Source: an uncultured Lachnospiraceae bacterium (GTDB lineage: Bacteria; Bacillota; Clostridia; Lachnospirales; Lachnospiraceae). From it: DNA of 64,000 nucleotides. Below, in pieces: positions 32,160-40,560 of the stretch (its first letter is position 1; each line of letters opens with the position of its first letter). A model generated the notes under the pieces. That model searched no databases. It saw only the letters and a program-made list of their open reading frames with translations, and was not told the DNA's origin. The translations under genes were made by a program, and so were the position numbers. Where the stretch lies: positions 1-64,000 of the forward strand of contig CAMWLG010000005.1 in the NCBI GenBank assembly GCA_947175035.1. The letters are read 5' to 3'.

Positions 32160-33674
32160 ATGTCTGATAAAGAGATAAAAAAGGAACAGGAAAAGGAAAA
32201 GGTTGTGACAAGATACGACCGTAAGATGCAGCGGCGTGAGGAAGAGAAGAGAAAGGAACAGCAGCAGAAAAATATTGCCACAGCGGTCGGCGCGGTTGTG
32301 GTGATTGCTTTGGTGGTGTTTGCGGCGTCCTTTCCCATCCGTACTTATCTGGCAACCCATGAGCCCTATGTAACCATCAATGGAGAGGATATCACCAAGG
32401 TGGAGTTTGACTACAATTATAACAATGTAGTATCGAACTATGTGAATCAGAATGGCTCTTGGCTGTCCTATTTTGGGCTGGATGTAACTCAGGATTTTGC
32501 CACGCAGATGTATTCGGGTAATCTGAGCTGGAAGGATTATTTTGAAGAAATGACCGTGGAAAATATGAAGAAAACCAAGGGATTGAAGACAGAGGCGGAT
32601 GCGGCCGGATATGTGTATGATGCGGCCAAGGAGGTAGAGAACTTTAAGAATTCTATCAAGGACGCAGCAAAAAGTGCAGAAACCAGCACCAAGGCTTATG
32701 TCAAGCAGCTTTATGGTCAGTATGCAACGGTTGACCGTATCTCTGATTACATGGCGGAGACGGCACGTGTGAATGCATATTTCAAGGAGATTTCCGAGGG
32801 GATGAAGGCTTCTGATGAGGAGATTGACGCTTATTATCAGGAAAATAAGGCGGATTATGATGCCGTTGATTATTATGTGGCAACCTTTAGTGCGGAGTTT
32901 CCTTCTGAGGAGGCTACGGACGAGGAGATTGATGCCGCTATGGATGATGCCTATGGACTTGCACTTGCAGCAGAAGATAACTTGATGGATGAAGGTGATC
33001 TGCATACCAATGTAAAGCAGGCAGACGTGGAGTATGAGATTTCTGACTGGCTGTTTGATGAGTCCAGAAGAAGTGGTGATACCACGGTGATTGATGATGC
33101 GGACAACAATATGTATTATGCATTGCATTTTGTAAAACGTTATCGGGATGAGACTCTCACGGCAAACGTCCGGGTGGTTGTTCCAGAGGAGATGGATGGA
33201 CAGGCTATTTTGGATGAGTGGAATTCGGGCGAGGCGACAGAAGAAAGCTTTGCAGAGTTGTGTGACAAATATGGTGGCAGCAACTCCGCCGAGGGAGGAC
33301 TGATTGAGGGTGTTACCAAGAGCGGTGTCAGCACCGAGCTGGCGGATTGGATTTTTGCCGATGACCGCACAGCAGGCGATACAGGGATCGTGTCCACAGA
33401 GGGAGGCTACACCTATGTGATATATTATGTAGGTCAGGGCGATCCCGAGTGGAAGAGCGAGATTGCGGGCACATTGCTTTCTGAGGCACAGACAGAATAT
33501 ACGGATGCCCTTGCCGAGAATGCAGTTGTGGAAGATAAAAAGGGCAAGCTGAATTATCTGAAAGTACGCGCTCAGGAGGAAGCTTCTGACGCCGATGATG
33601 CTGATGACGTGGGCGGAGAAGATGTAAGCGGCGGAGATACCGAGGACATGGTAAGCGACAGCGATGTAGAATAG
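32160..33674 (+). CDS. PrsA/SurA-like foldase with parvulin-type domain
   Basis: 504 residues. A highly charged cytoplasmic start (about 1-38) is followed by one membrane helix (about 40-60, IATAVGAVVVIALVVFAAS) and a large extracytoplasmic part. A SurA-N-like helical region is about 70-230. A parvulin-type peptidyl-prolyl isomerase region near 330-440 is inferred from ESFAELCDKYGGSNSAEGGL, WIFADDRTAGDTGIV and GYTYVIYYVG. It has a strongly acidic Asp/Glu/Ser tail. It likely aids folding of exported proteins. It is anchored by a helix, not a lipobox, unlike Bacillus PrsA. AAGGAG precedes the ATG at 32160. Confidence 0.8.
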   Translation: MSDKEIKKEQEKEKVVTRYDRKMQRREEEKRKEQQQKNIATAVGAVVVIALVVFAASFPIRTYLATHEPYVTINGEDITKVEFDYNYNNVVSNYVNQNGSWLSYFGLDVTQDFATQMYSGNLSWKDYFEEMTVENMKKTKGLKTEADAAGYVYDAAKEVENFKNSIKDAAKSAETSTKAYVKQLYGQYATVDRISDYMAETARVNAYFKEISEGMKASDEEIDAYYQENKADYDAVDYYVATFSAEFPSEEATDEEIDAAMDDAYGLALAAEDNLMDEGDLHTNVKQADVEYEISDWLFDESRRSGDTTVIDDADNNMYYALHFVKRYRDETLTANVRVVVPEEMDGQAILDEWNSGEATEESFAELCDKYGGSNSAEGGLIEGVTKSGVSTELADWIFADDRTAGDTGIVSTEGGYTYVIYYVGQGDPEWKSEIAGTLLSEAQTEYTDALAENAVVEDKKGKLNYLKVRAQEEASDADDADDVGGEDVSGGDTEDMVSDSDVE

Positions 33675-33723
33675 AAATAATGCCATTTGTCAGCGTGACC
33701 CGATACAAGATTGAACTTTTATC

Positions 33724-33756
33724 AAAGTACCATCGGTTTTTCTCCGATGGTACTTT
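33724..33756 (+). terminator. Terminator after the PrsA-like gene
   Basis: A perfect 13-bp stem (33724-33736 with 33744-33756) with a 7-nt pyrimidine loop. The T-run after it is interrupted (GTGTTTT). It overlaps the -35 of the following promoter. Confidence 0.7.
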
Positions 33757-33823
33757 GTGTTTTGGGAAAGTTATGATATAATATCCGCAAAAGGTTTTTC
33801 GGGGTTCTGCCCAGGACTTGCGG
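33755..33823 (+). repeat. cca promoter and short leader hairpin, homologous to 29371-29535
   Basis: TTGTGT (33755-33760), 16-bp spacer, TATAAT (33777-33782), then CCGCAA (33785-33790) pairing with TTGCGG (33818-33823). The interior GGTTTTTCGGGG then TCTGCCC matches the 3' half of the leader at 29506-29524, but the long hairpin and the 5' half of the second hairpin are missing. It looks like a deletion derivative of the same element. Confidence 0.6.
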
Positions 33824-33851
33824 CAATACTTAAAACAGATGGAGAAGGACA

Positions 33852-35222
33852 GTGACAGGCAATATACAGATTTCTATGCCGCAAAAGGCAAAATATATAA
33901 TCAAAACACTTACAGATGCGGGCTTTGAGGCTTATGTGGTGGGCGGCTGTGTGCGGGATTCTATCTTGGGGAGAGAGCCTGAGGATTGGGATATCACTAC
34001 CTCCGCCAGACCTGAGCAAGTCAAGGCCTTGTTTCCCCGCACCATTGATACGGGAATCCAGCATGGCACTGTAACGGTGATGCTGGAAAAGGAAGGGTTT
34101 GAGGTCACGACTTACCGCGTTGACGGCAAATATGAGGACGGCCGCCATCCCAAGGAGGTGATATTCACGCCCAGTCTGAAAGAGGATTTGCGCCGCAGGG
34201 ATTTCACCATCAACGCTATGGCATATAATGAGGAAAGCGGTCTGGTGGATATTTTTGGCGGCATGGAGGATATAGAACGGGGTATCATCCGCTGTGTCGG
34301 AGATGCGGAGGCACGTTTTGGAGAGGACGCCTTGCGTATTATGAGAGCAATTCGATTCTCTGCCCAATTGGGTTACACAATCGAGGAGAACACGAAGCAG
34401 GCAATTAGAAAGCTGGCCGGCACGTTGGAGAAAATCAGTGCGGAGCGCATACAGGTTGAGTTGGTGAAACTTCTTGTTTCGCCCCATCCGGATTATCTGA
34501 GGGATGCATATGACATGGGTGTCACAAAGGTGATCTTGCCGGAGTTTGATGTCTGTATGCGGACACCACAGTACCATCCGCATCATATGTACAATGTGGG
34601 GGAGCACATTCTTCATTCTTTGACGGGAGTGGAGCCGGACAGGATTTTTCGTTTGTCCATGCTGCTTCATGATATTGGCAAGCCGGCGGCATTGGAGGTT
34701 GACGAGGACGGAATCACGCATTTCCACAATCATAATGTGGTGGGAAGGGATATGGCACAGCAGATTCTGCAGAGGCTTCGCTTTGACAATGATACGATCA
34801 ACACCGTCTGCCAGATCATAATGTATCACGATTATGGCAATTCCGTGAAACCGGATATACGGATCGTGCGGCGCGCCGCCAACAAGGTGGGGGAGGATAT
34901 TTTCCCATTGCTTTTTCCTGTGAAGCGCGCGGATGTCTGCGCCCAGAGCGATTATATGCGTCAGGAGAAGCTTGACAATATAGACCGTTGGGAGCAATTG
35001 TACCATAAGATTGTGGAGGAAAAGCAATGTATATCGCTGAAAACTCTGGCGGTCACGGGGCGGGATTTGATAGATTTAGGCTTTCAGCCCGGACCGGATT
35101 TGGGGAGAGTGTTGATTTCCCTTTTGGATCTGGTGCTTGAGCATCCAGAGTATAACACAAAGGAGAAACTTTTGGAGGAGGCGATGTCTATCCCCGGCTG
35201 GAACAATTTGAAATCCTTCTGA
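33852..35222 (+). CDS. cca: CCA tRNA nucleotidyltransferase with HD domain
   Basis: Adds CCA to tRNA 3' ends, needed here since the three tRNAs in the window do not encode CCA. 456 residues. The nucleotidyltransferase head carries VVGGCVRDSILGREPEDWDI with the catalytic DWD, then RRDFTINAMAYNE. The neck has RFGEDALRIMRAIRFSAQLG. An HD domain follows (LSMLLHDIGKPA with HNHNVVGRDMA). A GTG start at 33852 is supported by GGAGAAGG just upstream; ATG at 33876 is the alternative. Confidence 0.93.
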   Translation: MTGNIQISMPQKAKYIIKTLTDAGFEAYVVGGCVRDSILGREPEDWDITTSARPEQVKALFPRTIDTGIQHGTVTVMLEKEGFEVTTYRVDGKYEDGRHPKEVIFTPSLKEDLRRRDFTINAMAYNEESGLVDIFGGMEDIERGIIRCVGDAEARFGEDALRIMRAIRFSAQLGYTIEENTKQAIRKLAGTLEKISAERIQVELVKLLVSPHPDYLRDAYDMGVTKVILPEFDVCMRTPQYHPHHMYNVGEHILHSLTGVEPDRIFRLSMLLHDIGKPAALEVDEDGITHFHNHNVVGRDMAQQILQRLRFDNDTINTVCQIIMYHDYGNSVKPDIRIVRRAANKVGEDIFPLLFPVKRADVCAQSDYMRQEKLDNIDRWEQLYHKIVEEKQCISLKTLAVTGRDLIDLGFQPGPDLGRVLISLLDLVLEHPEYNTKEKLLEEAMSIPGWNNLKSF

Positions 35223-35282
35223 ACGATAGCATAATTTATCAAGCAATTTCATAAAGTAGATTAGCACGGATGTCAGGAGGAT

Positions 35283-36311
35283 ATGAAGGTGAATGACAGA
35301 GCGGTTAATTTACTGGAACAGTATGAAGTAGAGGTGTTTAAAACCCGCAAGGGACGCGGGGCCATTCTCTGTGATACTTCGATGGGATGCTTGGTTTTTA
35401 AGGAATATACAGGGAATGAGGAGCGTCTTAACGCCCAGAACCGACTGCTCACGCATCTTCAGGAAGTTAATGAGGCTCAAGAGCATCGTCACGAAGCTCT
35501 TAATATTCAGGTGGAGCGCATTATACCGAACAAAGAGGGCAACCTGTATGTGAAGGATTATGATGGGGTAATGTATCTTTTGAAAACCTATGCGGAAGGA
35601 CGGGAGTGTAATATCAATGACAGGGCGGAGTGTCTTGAATCCGTTCGTCTCTTGGCAAGGCTTCATTCTTATATGGAGTTTGAGAATGCGGAAGGGTGTT
35701 CTCTGCTTTCTCCTGGTATGGAATATGACAAGCGCAATAGGGAATTAAAGCGCGTGCGCAAATATTTGAAGCAGCGGGGTCAAAAGACGTGGTTCGAAAT
35801 CAGTCTGCAGCAGAATTTTGATTTTTTCTTGGAGCAGGCATTTATTTTGTCCACAGAGTGGGAAGAGTATGAGAAGATCCGCAATCAGCAGGATAAGGCG
35901 GATCAGAAGATAACATATTGCCATGGAGATTATCAATACCACAATCTCTTGAGAACGGCGGAGGGGTGGTTTGTCATTAATTTTGAGAAATGTGTGGCGG
36001 ATGATCCGGTGAGGGATTTGTATCTGCTGATGAGGAAGCTTTTGGAGAAAAGCAGCTGGTCCGTGGCTTTGGGGAGGGAATTGCTGGATGCCTATGAGGA
36101 GATACGTCCGCTGTCGGCGGTCAGCCGGATTGATCTGTATTATCGGCTGGCATATCCGGAGAAATTTTGGAAGATTGTGAATTTTTATTATAATTCCGGG
36201 AAAGCTTGGATACCTGGCCGCAATTTGGAGAAGCTGGAAAAGGTAGTGGAGCAGGAGAAGGATAAACAGCATTTTTTGGACGTGGTGTTTCGCGATATAC
36301 CAAGAAAGTAA
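35283..36311 (+). CDS. CotS-family spore coat/kinase-fold protein
   Basis: 342 residues, an aminoglycoside-phosphotransferase-like fold of the CotS family found in spore coats. VFKEYTGNEERLNAQNRLL, YVKDYDGVMYLLKTYAEGRE, then the Brenner-type catalytic loop as ITYCHGDYQYHNLLR (HGDYQYHN) and INFEKCVADDPVRDLYLLM, in which the usual D of the metal-binding DFD/DWD is N-F-E. Catalysis may therefore be lost or altered. AGGAGG is 4 bp before the ATG. It supports a spore-forming host. Confidence 0.82.
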   Translation: MKVNDRAVNLLEQYEVEVFKTRKGRGAILCDTSMGCLVFKEYTGNEERLNAQNRLLTHLQEVNEAQEHRHEALNIQVERIIPNKEGNLYVKDYDGVMYLLKTYAEGRECNINDRAECLESVRLLARLHSYMEFENAEGCSLLSPGMEYDKRNRELKRVRKYLKQRGQKTWFEISLQQNFDFFLEQAFILSTEWEEYEKIRNQQDKADQKITYCHGDYQYHNLLRTAEGWFVINFEKCVADDPVRDLYLLMRKLLEKSSWSVALGRELLDAYEEIRPLSAVSRIDLYYRLAYPEKFWKIVNFYYNSGKAWIPGRNLEKLEKVVEQEKDKQHFLDVVFRDIPRK

Positions 36312-36336
36312 TGGAATGGAAAAGGAAAACACAAGG

Positions 36337-37689
36337 ATGAAGAAAAAAATACAATTAGTGATCTTAATTGCTCTATTGGTGTTGTCTGCCTGCGGTGGAC
36401 GGAATAATGGGCAACGGGATGAGGTGGGAACTAAGGAGCCGGAGAGGGTTGACACGGGGTTTGTCCTCACGGGACCGAATAGTTATGATTCCGCGGACAC
36501 GGCGATTTTGACGGAGAAGAACAAGAAGGAGAACAGGCTCACTTTTTTGAATTTGAACCGTGGCAGATATTATACTTTGGAGATGGACGGAACCACGCAT
36601 CTGTATGATAAATACGGAGAGAGTATCTCTTTGGATCAGATTTTTGCCGGGGATATTGTGGATATTACTTTTTTGAAAAGTACAAAGCATTTAACCAGTA
36701 TGCAGTTGTCTTCCCAGGCATGGAAAAATGAAGGTGTGGCTCGTTATTCGATAGATTATGTTCGCGGGGAAGTGACGATTGGGGAGGATATCTATAAGCT
36801 CACGGACAATACCCAGTATCTTTCCATGGGAAACAATATTGAGAAAATGGATTTAAATGCCGTGGATGTATTGAATTTCCAAGGGATTGGCAATCAGGTA
36901 CTCAGTGTGAGCGTGGAGAAGGGGCATGGCTATTTGCGCCTTTTGAATGATGAAAATTTCGTGGGAGGCTGGATAGAGGTTGGACAGACTGCCATTCAAT
37001 CCATTACGGAGGACATGCTGATGGTAGTGCCGGAGGGCAGCTATCAGGTCAATATCAGCCATCGGGGCGGCGGTGGTATCAAGGATGTGGTGATTCACCG
37101 CAACGAGGAGACCGCGTTGGACATCGGGGATTTGGAGGTGGCTAAAGTACAGACAGGTATGGTGCTCTTTTCCATCAGTCCTTCCAGCGCCAAGGTTTAC
37201 ATTGACAGTATCGAGACGGACGTCTCCGAGCCGGTTACGCTGGAATATGGCATCCATCAGCTGATTGTGAAGGCGAACGGTTACAAATCCATCACACAAT
37301 ATATCCGGGTGGCACAGGCGTCGGTAGGTATCAATGTGGAGTTGGAATCCATGAAAGCGGATGACAATGATGAGAAAAAGGATACAAATACCACGACCAG
37401 CTATTATAAGGTACATGTGGATGCCCCGGAGGGCGCCGAGGTTTATCTGGATGGTAACTATATGGGTGTTGCTCCCTGCTCTTTTAAAAAGACCTCAGGG
37501 GCGCACGTGATCACTTTGCGCAGAAGTGGTTATACCACGAGGAGCTACACGGTGCAGATTGATGAGGAGGAAAAGGATGTCTCTTATTCCTTTGAGGATT
37601 TGGTGAGGAGCGGCAGCGCATCCTCCAACAGTGCCCTTGATGCAAGTAGCTTGGTAAATGAAATCATAGGGAATGTTTTGGGGGGATGA
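36337..37689 (+). CDS. PEGA-domain lipoprotein
   Basis: About 450 residues: signal MKKKIQLVILIALLVLSAC with lipobox LSAC. An N-terminal beta region (about 50-270) is followed by two PEGA-type domains at about 275-345 (FSISPSSAKVYIDSIETDVS) and 365-430 (VDAPEGAEVYLDGNYMGVAP, CSFKKTSGAHVITLRRSGY). PEGA domains occur in surface proteins and are thought to aid packing into S-layers or the wall. The start at 36337 is preferred because it gives a canonical signal; ATG 36316 adds seven residues. The stop overlaps an in-frame ATG of mazG. Confidence 0.8.
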   Translation: MKKKIQLVILIALLVLSACGGRNNGQRDEVGTKEPERVDTGFVLTGPNSYDSADTAILTEKNKKENRLTFLNLNRGRYYTLEMDGTTHLYDKYGESISLDQIFAGDIVDITFLKSTKHLTSMQLSSQAWKNEGVARYSIDYVRGEVTIGEDIYKLTDNTQYLSMGNNIEKMDLNAVDVLNFQGIGNQVLSVSVEKGHGYLRLLNDENFVGGWIEVGQTAIQSITEDMLMVVPEGSYQVNISHRGGGGIKDVVIHRNEETALDIGDLEVAKVQTGMVLFSISPSSAKVYIDSIETDVSEPVTLEYGIHQLIVKANGYKSITQYIRVAQASVGINVELESMKADDNDEKKDTNTTTSYYKVHVDAPEGAEVYLDGNYMGVAPCSFKKTSGAHVITLRRSGYTTRSYTVQIDEEEKDVSYSFEDLVRSGSASSNSALDASSLVNEIIGNVLGG

Positions 37690-37691
37690 CC

Positions 37692-38393
37692 ATGAAAAAA
37701 TACACATATGATGAATTTCTGGAAATCATAAGGACTCTTCGCGGTGAAAACGGCTGTCCCTGGGATCGGGAACAGACCCATATGAGCCTGCGCTCTTGTC
37801 TGATGGAGGAGGCTGCGGAGGTGTTGGCAGGTATCCGCATTTATGATCAGACGGGAGATTATGAGAATATGCGGGAGGAATTGGGGGATGTACTGTTACA
37901 AGTGGTAATGCATGCCCAGATTGCCGATGAGGAAGGGCTTTTTTCCATGGAGGACGTGGTGCATGAGGTGGCGGAGAAGATGGTGCGCCGTCATCCACAT
38001 GTGTTTGGTGATGTCACGGTGGACGGTTCCGGGCAGGTCTTGGAGAATTGGGAGGAGATTAAACGAAAGGAAAAGGCGGGCAAGGAGCACGTACAATCAC
38101 CTTTGCGGGAAATCCCCTTGGAACTTCCGTCCCTGACCAGGGCTGCGAAAGTGCTCAAAAAGGTGGACAAGCTCTATGAGCCTGGAAGGCAGTATCAGGA
38201 CTGTGTGGCAGCCTTGGAGGAGGCGGCAAAGGCGCTAAGGCAATGCGAACCGGTGGAATACAGTCCGCAGATTGCAGAATATTTGGGGGATGCGCTTTTG
38301 GCGATTGCAGATGTGAGCCGTGTCTGCAAATTGTCCCCAGAGCAGATTCTTACTGACAAAATAGAGGGGATAATCGGCAATTTTGAGGGCTAA
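37692..38393 (+). CDS. mazG: Nucleoside triphosphate pyrophosphohydrolase MazG
   Basis: A 233-residue all-alpha NTP pyrophosphohydrolase. The first MazG domain is complete: LRGENGCPWDREQTHMSLRS, then EEAAEVLAGI and REELGDVLLQVVMHAQIA (metal-binding ExxE and ExxD). The second half is shorter and more divergent than in E. coli MazG. The start is ATG 37692 behind GGGGG; ATG 37686 overlaps the upstream stop. It heads the conserved block mazG-hup-rqcP-yabP-yabQ-divIC-spoIIE, as in Bacillus yabN. Confidence 0.9.
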   Translation: MKKYTYDEFLEIIRTLRGENGCPWDREQTHMSLRSCLMEEAAEVLAGIRIYDQTGDYENMREELGDVLLQVVMHAQIADEEGLFSMEDVVHEVAEKMVRRHPHVFGDVTVDGSGQVLENWEEIKRKEKAGKEHVQSPLREIPLELPSLTRAAKVLKKVDKLYEPGRQYQDCVAALEEAAKALRQCEPVEYSPQIAEYLGDALLAIADVSRVCKLSPEQILTDKIEGIIGNFEG

Positions 38394-38438
38394 ATTTCAA
38401 AAATTTAGTATAAATACGGTAATTATAGGGAAAAAACC

Positions 38439-38467
38439 TTGACAAACTAATCAAAAACCGATATATA
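38439..38467 (+). promoter_or_regulatory. Promoter of the HU gene
   Basis: TTGACA (38439-38444), exact 17-bp spacer, TATATA (38462-38467), 85 bp before the HU start. It is one of the cleanest promoters in the window, as expected for an abundant protein. Confidence 0.8.
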
Positions 38468-38552
38468 TATGTATAGACGTTTCAAAAGAAGCATCTAATG
38501 TGATACACAAAGTAGTATAAAAAAAGAAAACCTATTACAGGAGGAGTTCAAA

Positions 38553-38828
38553 ATGAACAAAACAGAATTGATCGCAGCTATGTCTGACAAGGCTGGTATT
38601 TCTAAGAAGGATGCAGAGGCAGCTTTGAAGGCATTCACCGAGACTGTTACAGACGAATTGAAGAAGGGTGGCAAGGTTCAGTTGGTTGGCTTTGGTACTT
38701 TCGAGGTGTCTGAGAGAGCAGAGAGAATGGGTAGAAACCCTCAGACCAAGAAGGCTATCAAGATTCCTGCTTCTAAGTCTCCTAAGTTCAAGAGCGGCAA
38801 GGCTCTTAAGGATGTGCTGAACGCATAA
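38553..38828 (+). CDS. hup: HU-family nucleoid protein
   Basis: 91 residues, non-specific DNA-bending histone-like protein. It starts MNKTELIAAMSDKAGISKKD. The beta-arm signature VQLVGFGTFEVSERAERMGR and NPQTKKAIKIPASKSPKFKS is complete. AGGAGG precedes the ATG. Codon use is strongly biased (TCT, GGT, AAG), as in highly expressed genes. It has its own promoter and terminator. Confidence 0.96.
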   Translation: MNKTELIAAMSDKAGISKKDAEAALKAFTETVTDELKKGGKVQLVGFGTFEVSERAERMGRNPQTKKAIKIPASKSPKFKSGKALKDVLNA

Positions 38829-38843
38829 TCAATGAGTAGAGCG

Positions 38844-38874
38844 GAGAGAACCTGTAACAGGGTTCTCTCTTTTT
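38844..38874 (+). terminator. Terminator of the HU gene
   Basis: Stem GAGAGAACC (38844-38852) with GGTTCTCTC (38861-38869), 8-nt loop, then T residues to 38874. Confidence 0.85.
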
Positions 38875-38915
38875 ATTTCTATCTAATATAAAGAGAGAAA
38901 GGTAAGGTTATTATT

Positions 38916-39155
38916 GTGAGATTGGACAAGTATTTGAAGGTATCGCGGCTGATTAAGCGGCGGACGGTGGCGAACGAGGCCTGTGACAGCGGCAGGGTGC
39001 TCATCAATGACAAGCCTGCCAAAGCGTCGGCGAATGTCAAGGAAGGTGATATTATCACCATTAATTTTGGCAACAAGGAAGTGAAGGTGGAAGTTCTGGA
39101 CGTGCAGGAGACTGTGCGGAAGGAGGAGGCGAAGGAGCTGTTCCGCTATCTCTAG
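38916..39155 (+). CDS. rqcP: RqcP/YabO S4-domain RNA-binding protein
   Basis: 79 residues with an S4 domain from residue 1 (MRLDKYLKVSRLIKRRTVAN, then EACDSGRVLINDKPAKASAN). The family (formerly YabO/Hsp15-like) works with RqcH on stalled 50S subunits to add alanine tails in ribosome quality control. It starts with GTG at 38916 after GAAAGGTAAGG. It keeps the conserved position between HU/mazG and yabP. Confidence 0.9.
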   Translation: MRLDKYLKVSRLIKRRTVANEACDSGRVLINDKPAKASANVKEGDIITINFGNKEVKVEVLDVQETVRKEEAKELFRYL

Positions 39156-39265
39156 TGCGGTGATTCTGTAATCACTGCACTTGGGACTGGGATTCAAAGG
39201 TCTATTTTACGGCACATTTCATATACTTAATTATAGCACTGTGGAAAGTTATGGAGGTGCCGTTT

Positions 39266-39553
39266 ATGGAAGATTTGAATTCTAACACCCGTATGCATAA
39301 GGTCACGATGGTCAATCGTAAGAATTGTACTTTAAACGGGGTCAATGACGTGCTGTCCTTTGATATTCATGAGGTTTTATTGGAGACGGAGCAGGGGATG
39401 CTGATGATCAAGGGGGATGATCTCCATGTCAGCAGATTGACGTTGGATAAGGGCGAGGTGGATGTAGAGGGTAAGATTGACAGCTTTACCTACTCTGATG
39501 TGGCAGGCATCGGAAATAAGGGAGATTCTTTGTTTGCCAAGCTGTTCCGTTAG
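39266..39553 (+). CDS. yabP: Sporulation protein YabP
   Basis: 95 residues, required for cortex formation and spore maturation in Bacillus. It carries the family core HKVTMVNRKNCTLNGVNDVL then LLETEQGMLMIKGDDLHVSR and LDKGEVDVEGKIDSFTYSD. ATGGAGGTG upstream is the ribosome binding site for ATG 39266. Together with yabQ and spoIIE it marks an endospore former. Confidence 0.92.
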   Translation: MEDLNSNTRMHKVTMVNRKNCTLNGVNDVLSFDIHEVLLETEQGMLMIKGDDLHVSRLTLDKGEVDVEGKIDSFTYSDVAGIGNKGDSLFAKLFR

Positions 39554-39567
39554 GGAGGATGGCACCC

Positions 39568-40092
39568 ATGGCAAATGAAAATGAATTTCTGCTGCATGCC
39601 CTGTTTATGGGTATTTTTGTCACGTTTATTTATGATATCCTACGGATTTTCCGTAGGGTCATTCCTCATAACAACTTTTTTGTGTCCCTGGAGGATTGTC
39701 TGTTTTGGGTTTATTGTGCCATCAGGGTTTTTCTTTTGATGTATCATGAGAGCAATGGAACCCTCCGCTGGTTTGCGATCTTCGGGGCACTTAGCGGAAT
39801 GTTTGTGTATATGAGGCTTGTGAGCCCGTTTTTTGTGAAATATGTATCCTGGCTGCTTCAAAAGCTGCTTCATGCATTAGGAAGGATACTGGGATTTTTG
39901 CTGCGTCCTGTGGTGAGACTCATCAAGAGGATTCGGGAGAGATTGGTGAGGGCTGCCAGGAGACGGGCGGTAAAAATACAAAAAAAGAAAGAGCTGGGTC
40001 GCGGATTCCTGCATAAAATCCTGCATAGAATGCATAAAATCGTAAAAAAGAAGTTGACGTATCTGCGAAAAGTGCTTAAAATGGACGTATAA
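39568..40092 (+). CDS. yabQ: Spore cortex protein YabQ
   Basis: 174 residues with three to four membrane helices in the first 115 (ALFMGIFVTFIYDILRIFRR, CLFWVYCAIRVFLLMY, WFAIFGALSGMFVYMRLVSP) and a very basic C-terminal tail (about 125-174). YabQ localises to the forespore membrane and is needed for cortex synthesis. GGGAGG nine bases upstream selects ATG 39568 over ATG 39559. It lies 14 bp behind yabP. Confidence 0.9.
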   Translation: MANENEFLLHALFMGIFVTFIYDILRIFRRVIPHNNFFVSLEDCLFWVYCAIRVFLLMYHESNGTLRWFAIFGALSGMFVYMRLVSPFFVKYVSWLLQKLLHALGRILGFLLRPVVRLIKRIRERLVRAARRRAVKIQKKKELGRGFLHKILHRMHKIVKKKLTYLRKVLKMDV

Positions 40093-40106
40093 AGGAAGGT
40101 ATTGCC

Positions 40107-40424
40107 ATGGAAAAGGTAAAGAGGAAAAGAGTTGCATACCGAAAAAGAAATCAGAACCGTCTCAGTATGGTGCTGGTTGCGCTTGTTGTCACTCTGATTA
40201 CCGTGGCAGTGGCGATGCGGAGCGTGGAGATGACCCAGAGGCGTGATGAGCTGGCCCAGAGGGAACAGGAATTAACGCAGCAGAAGCAGGCGGAAATGCA
40301 GCGGGCGGAGGAGATTGAGGAATTCCGTAAATACACACAGACCAAGCGCTATGTGGAGGAAGTTGCCAAGGACAAGCTTGGGCTGATGTATGAAGGAGAG
40401 GTTTTGTTTAAGGAAGAGGATTAA
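40107..40424 (+). CDS. divIC: Septum formation initiator DivIC/FtsB-like
   Basis: 105 residues: a basic cytoplasmic N-terminus, one membrane helix (about 20-41, LSMVLVALVVTLITVAVAM), a coiled coil (RRDELAQREQELTQQKQAEM) and the short extracytoplasmic ending YVEEVAKDKLGLMYEGEVLF typical of DivIC/FtsB. It is part of the divisome bridge with FtsL and DivIB. It is followed by a hairpin ACCGGAGC/GCTTCGGT with T-run (40424-40455), so it ends the yab transcript. Confidence 0.9.
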   Translation: MEKVKRKRVAYRKRNQNRLSMVLVALVVTLITVAVAMRSVEMTQRRDELAQREQELTQQKQAEMQRAEEIEEFRKYTQTKRYVEEVAKDKLGLMYEGEVLFKEED

Positions 40425-40455
40425 CCGGAGCATGAAAGGTGCTTCGGTTTTTTTG
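40425..40455 (+). terminator. Terminator after divIC
   Basis: ACCGGAGC pairs with GCTTCGGT with one G-T pair across a 9-nt loop, followed by seven T residues. It separates the yab/divIC unit from spoIIE. Confidence 0.8.
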
Positions 40456-40560
40456 TCGCAAAAAATTAAGGCAGTCTGTCCCTGTTTTGACAAAAACTGT
40501 ACTTGACGCTGATTATACTATACTTCACGGATTATAAGAAGAATAGAAGGAAGGGTTGGT

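Noticed and set aside
32109-33686. 525-residue minus-strand reading frame
   Set aside because: Antisense shadow of the PrsA-like gene, which has clear domains and a good ribosome binding site.
33771-35027. 418-residue minus-strand reading frame
   Set aside because: Antisense shadow of cca.
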